DNA of 6,049 nucleotides from Halothiobacillus neapolitanus. Lineage in GTDB: Bacteria > Pseudomonadota > Gammaproteobacteria > Halothiobacillales > Halothiobacillaceae. Below are positions 5,855-6,049 of this stretch, in pieces. The DNA lies in NCBI GenBank assembly GCA_020722165.1, contig DYLI01000104.1, positions 1 to 6,049 on the forward strand, read 5' to 3'. Position 1 is the stretch's first letter; each line of letters begins with the position of its first letter. The translations under genes were made by a program, and so were the position numbers. The notes under the pieces were generated by a model. It saw only the letters and a program-made list of their open reading frames with translations, made no database searches and had not been told where the DNA came from.

Positions 5855-5860
5855 TTTTTA

Positions 5861-5936
5861 GGGTAGTTAGCTCAGTTGGTAGAGCATCGCCTTTACACGG
5901 CGAGGGTCGGGGGTTCGAGCCCCTCACTACCCACCA
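5861..5936 (+). tRNA. tRNA-Val (anticodon TAC)
   Basis: This is a complete 76-base cloverleaf. The acceptor stem GGGTAGT pairs with ACTACCC, the discriminator base is A, and CCA is encoded. The anticodon stem TCGCC/GGCGA holds the loop TTTACAC, giving TAC, with T-loop TTCGAGC. It reads GUA and GUG codons, and others if the wobble base is modified. The close spacing to tRNA-Gly indicates one transcript. Confidence 0.97.
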
Positions 5937-5972
5937 TAAAAATACTTAAGTGACATTAAGTGCTTGTTTTTT

Positions 5973-6049
5973 GCAGCGGTAGTTCAGTTGGTTAGAATAT
6001 CGGCCTGTCACGCCGAGGGTCGCGGGTTCGAGTCCCGTCCGCTGCGCCA
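5973..6049 (+). tRNA. tRNA-Asp (anticodon GTC)
   Basis: This is a complete 77-base cloverleaf ending at the last base of the window. The acceptor stem GCAGCGG pairs with CCGCTGC, the discriminator base is G, and CCA is encoded. The anticodon stem TCGGC/GCCGA holds the loop CTGTCAC, giving GTC. It reads GAC and GAU codons. The 36-base spacer from tRNA-Val is AT-rich, with a weak 6-base stem (ACTTAA at 5944-5949 with TTAAGT at 5956-5961) and a T-run at 5967-5972. I judge this too weak to end transcription. More tRNA genes may follow outside the window. Confidence 0.97.

Noticed and set aside
5944..5972. Possible terminator between tRNA-Val and tRNA-Asp
   Set aside because: The stem is AT-rich, there are intervening bases before the T-run, and the Asp gene directly follows, so a processing spacer is more likely.

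Overview
The window looks like chromosomal DNA of a sulfur-oxidising, probably chemolithotrophic proteobacterium; a gammaproteobacterium of the Halothiobacillus or purple-sulfur-relative kind is my best guess. The main evidence is a flavocytochrome c sulfide dehydrogenase pair: a Tat-exported FAD subunit with all three diagnostic cysteines, and a small monoheme cytochrome c. Moderately high GC, clear AGGAGG-type ribosome binding sites and tRNA genes with encoded CCA fit this. The species cannot be fixed from the sequence alone.

Layout, left to right. Bases 2-3597 carry four rightward genes, closely packed: a YfcE/MJ0936-type metallophosphoesterase; a ketohexokinase-like PfkB kinase fused to a C-terminal Rieske [2Fe-2S] domain; a GT4 glycosyltransferase; and a PAP2-type membrane phosphatase whose start overlaps the glycosyltransferase stop. 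The first two genes are 10 bases apart, the last two are translationally coupled, and a 59-base gap between the pairs shows no convincing promoter. Bases 3598-3775 are a convergent intergenic region holding a GC-rich, potentially branched inverted repeat and an intrinsic terminator for the leftward operon. Bases 3776-5515 carry the leftward operon fccA-fccB. Bases 5516-5778 are a divergent control region, with the fcc leader on one side and a strong stable-RNA promoter with a GC-rich discriminator on the other. Bases 5779-6049 carry three tRNA genes, Gly(GCC), Val(TAC) and Asp(GTC), the last ending exactly at the window edge.

How the genes work together. FccA and FccB would form the periplasmic enzyme that oxidises sulfide and passes electrons to the cytochrome pool. 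The glycosyltransferase and PAP2 protein suggest a lipid-linked sugar pathway: one protein would glycosylate a lipid acceptor and the other would make or recycle it by dephosphorylation. The metallophosphoesterase and the kinase-Rieske fusion have no obvious shared pathway with them.

The most unusual item is the kinase-Rieske fusion. Smaller points are a possible Tat-lipoprotein anchor on FccB, tandem G-rich repeats upstream of fccA, and a terminator-like hairpin in the tRNA leader. I see no phage, transposon, CRISPR array or defence system, and no clear evidence of an entirely new multi-gene system.
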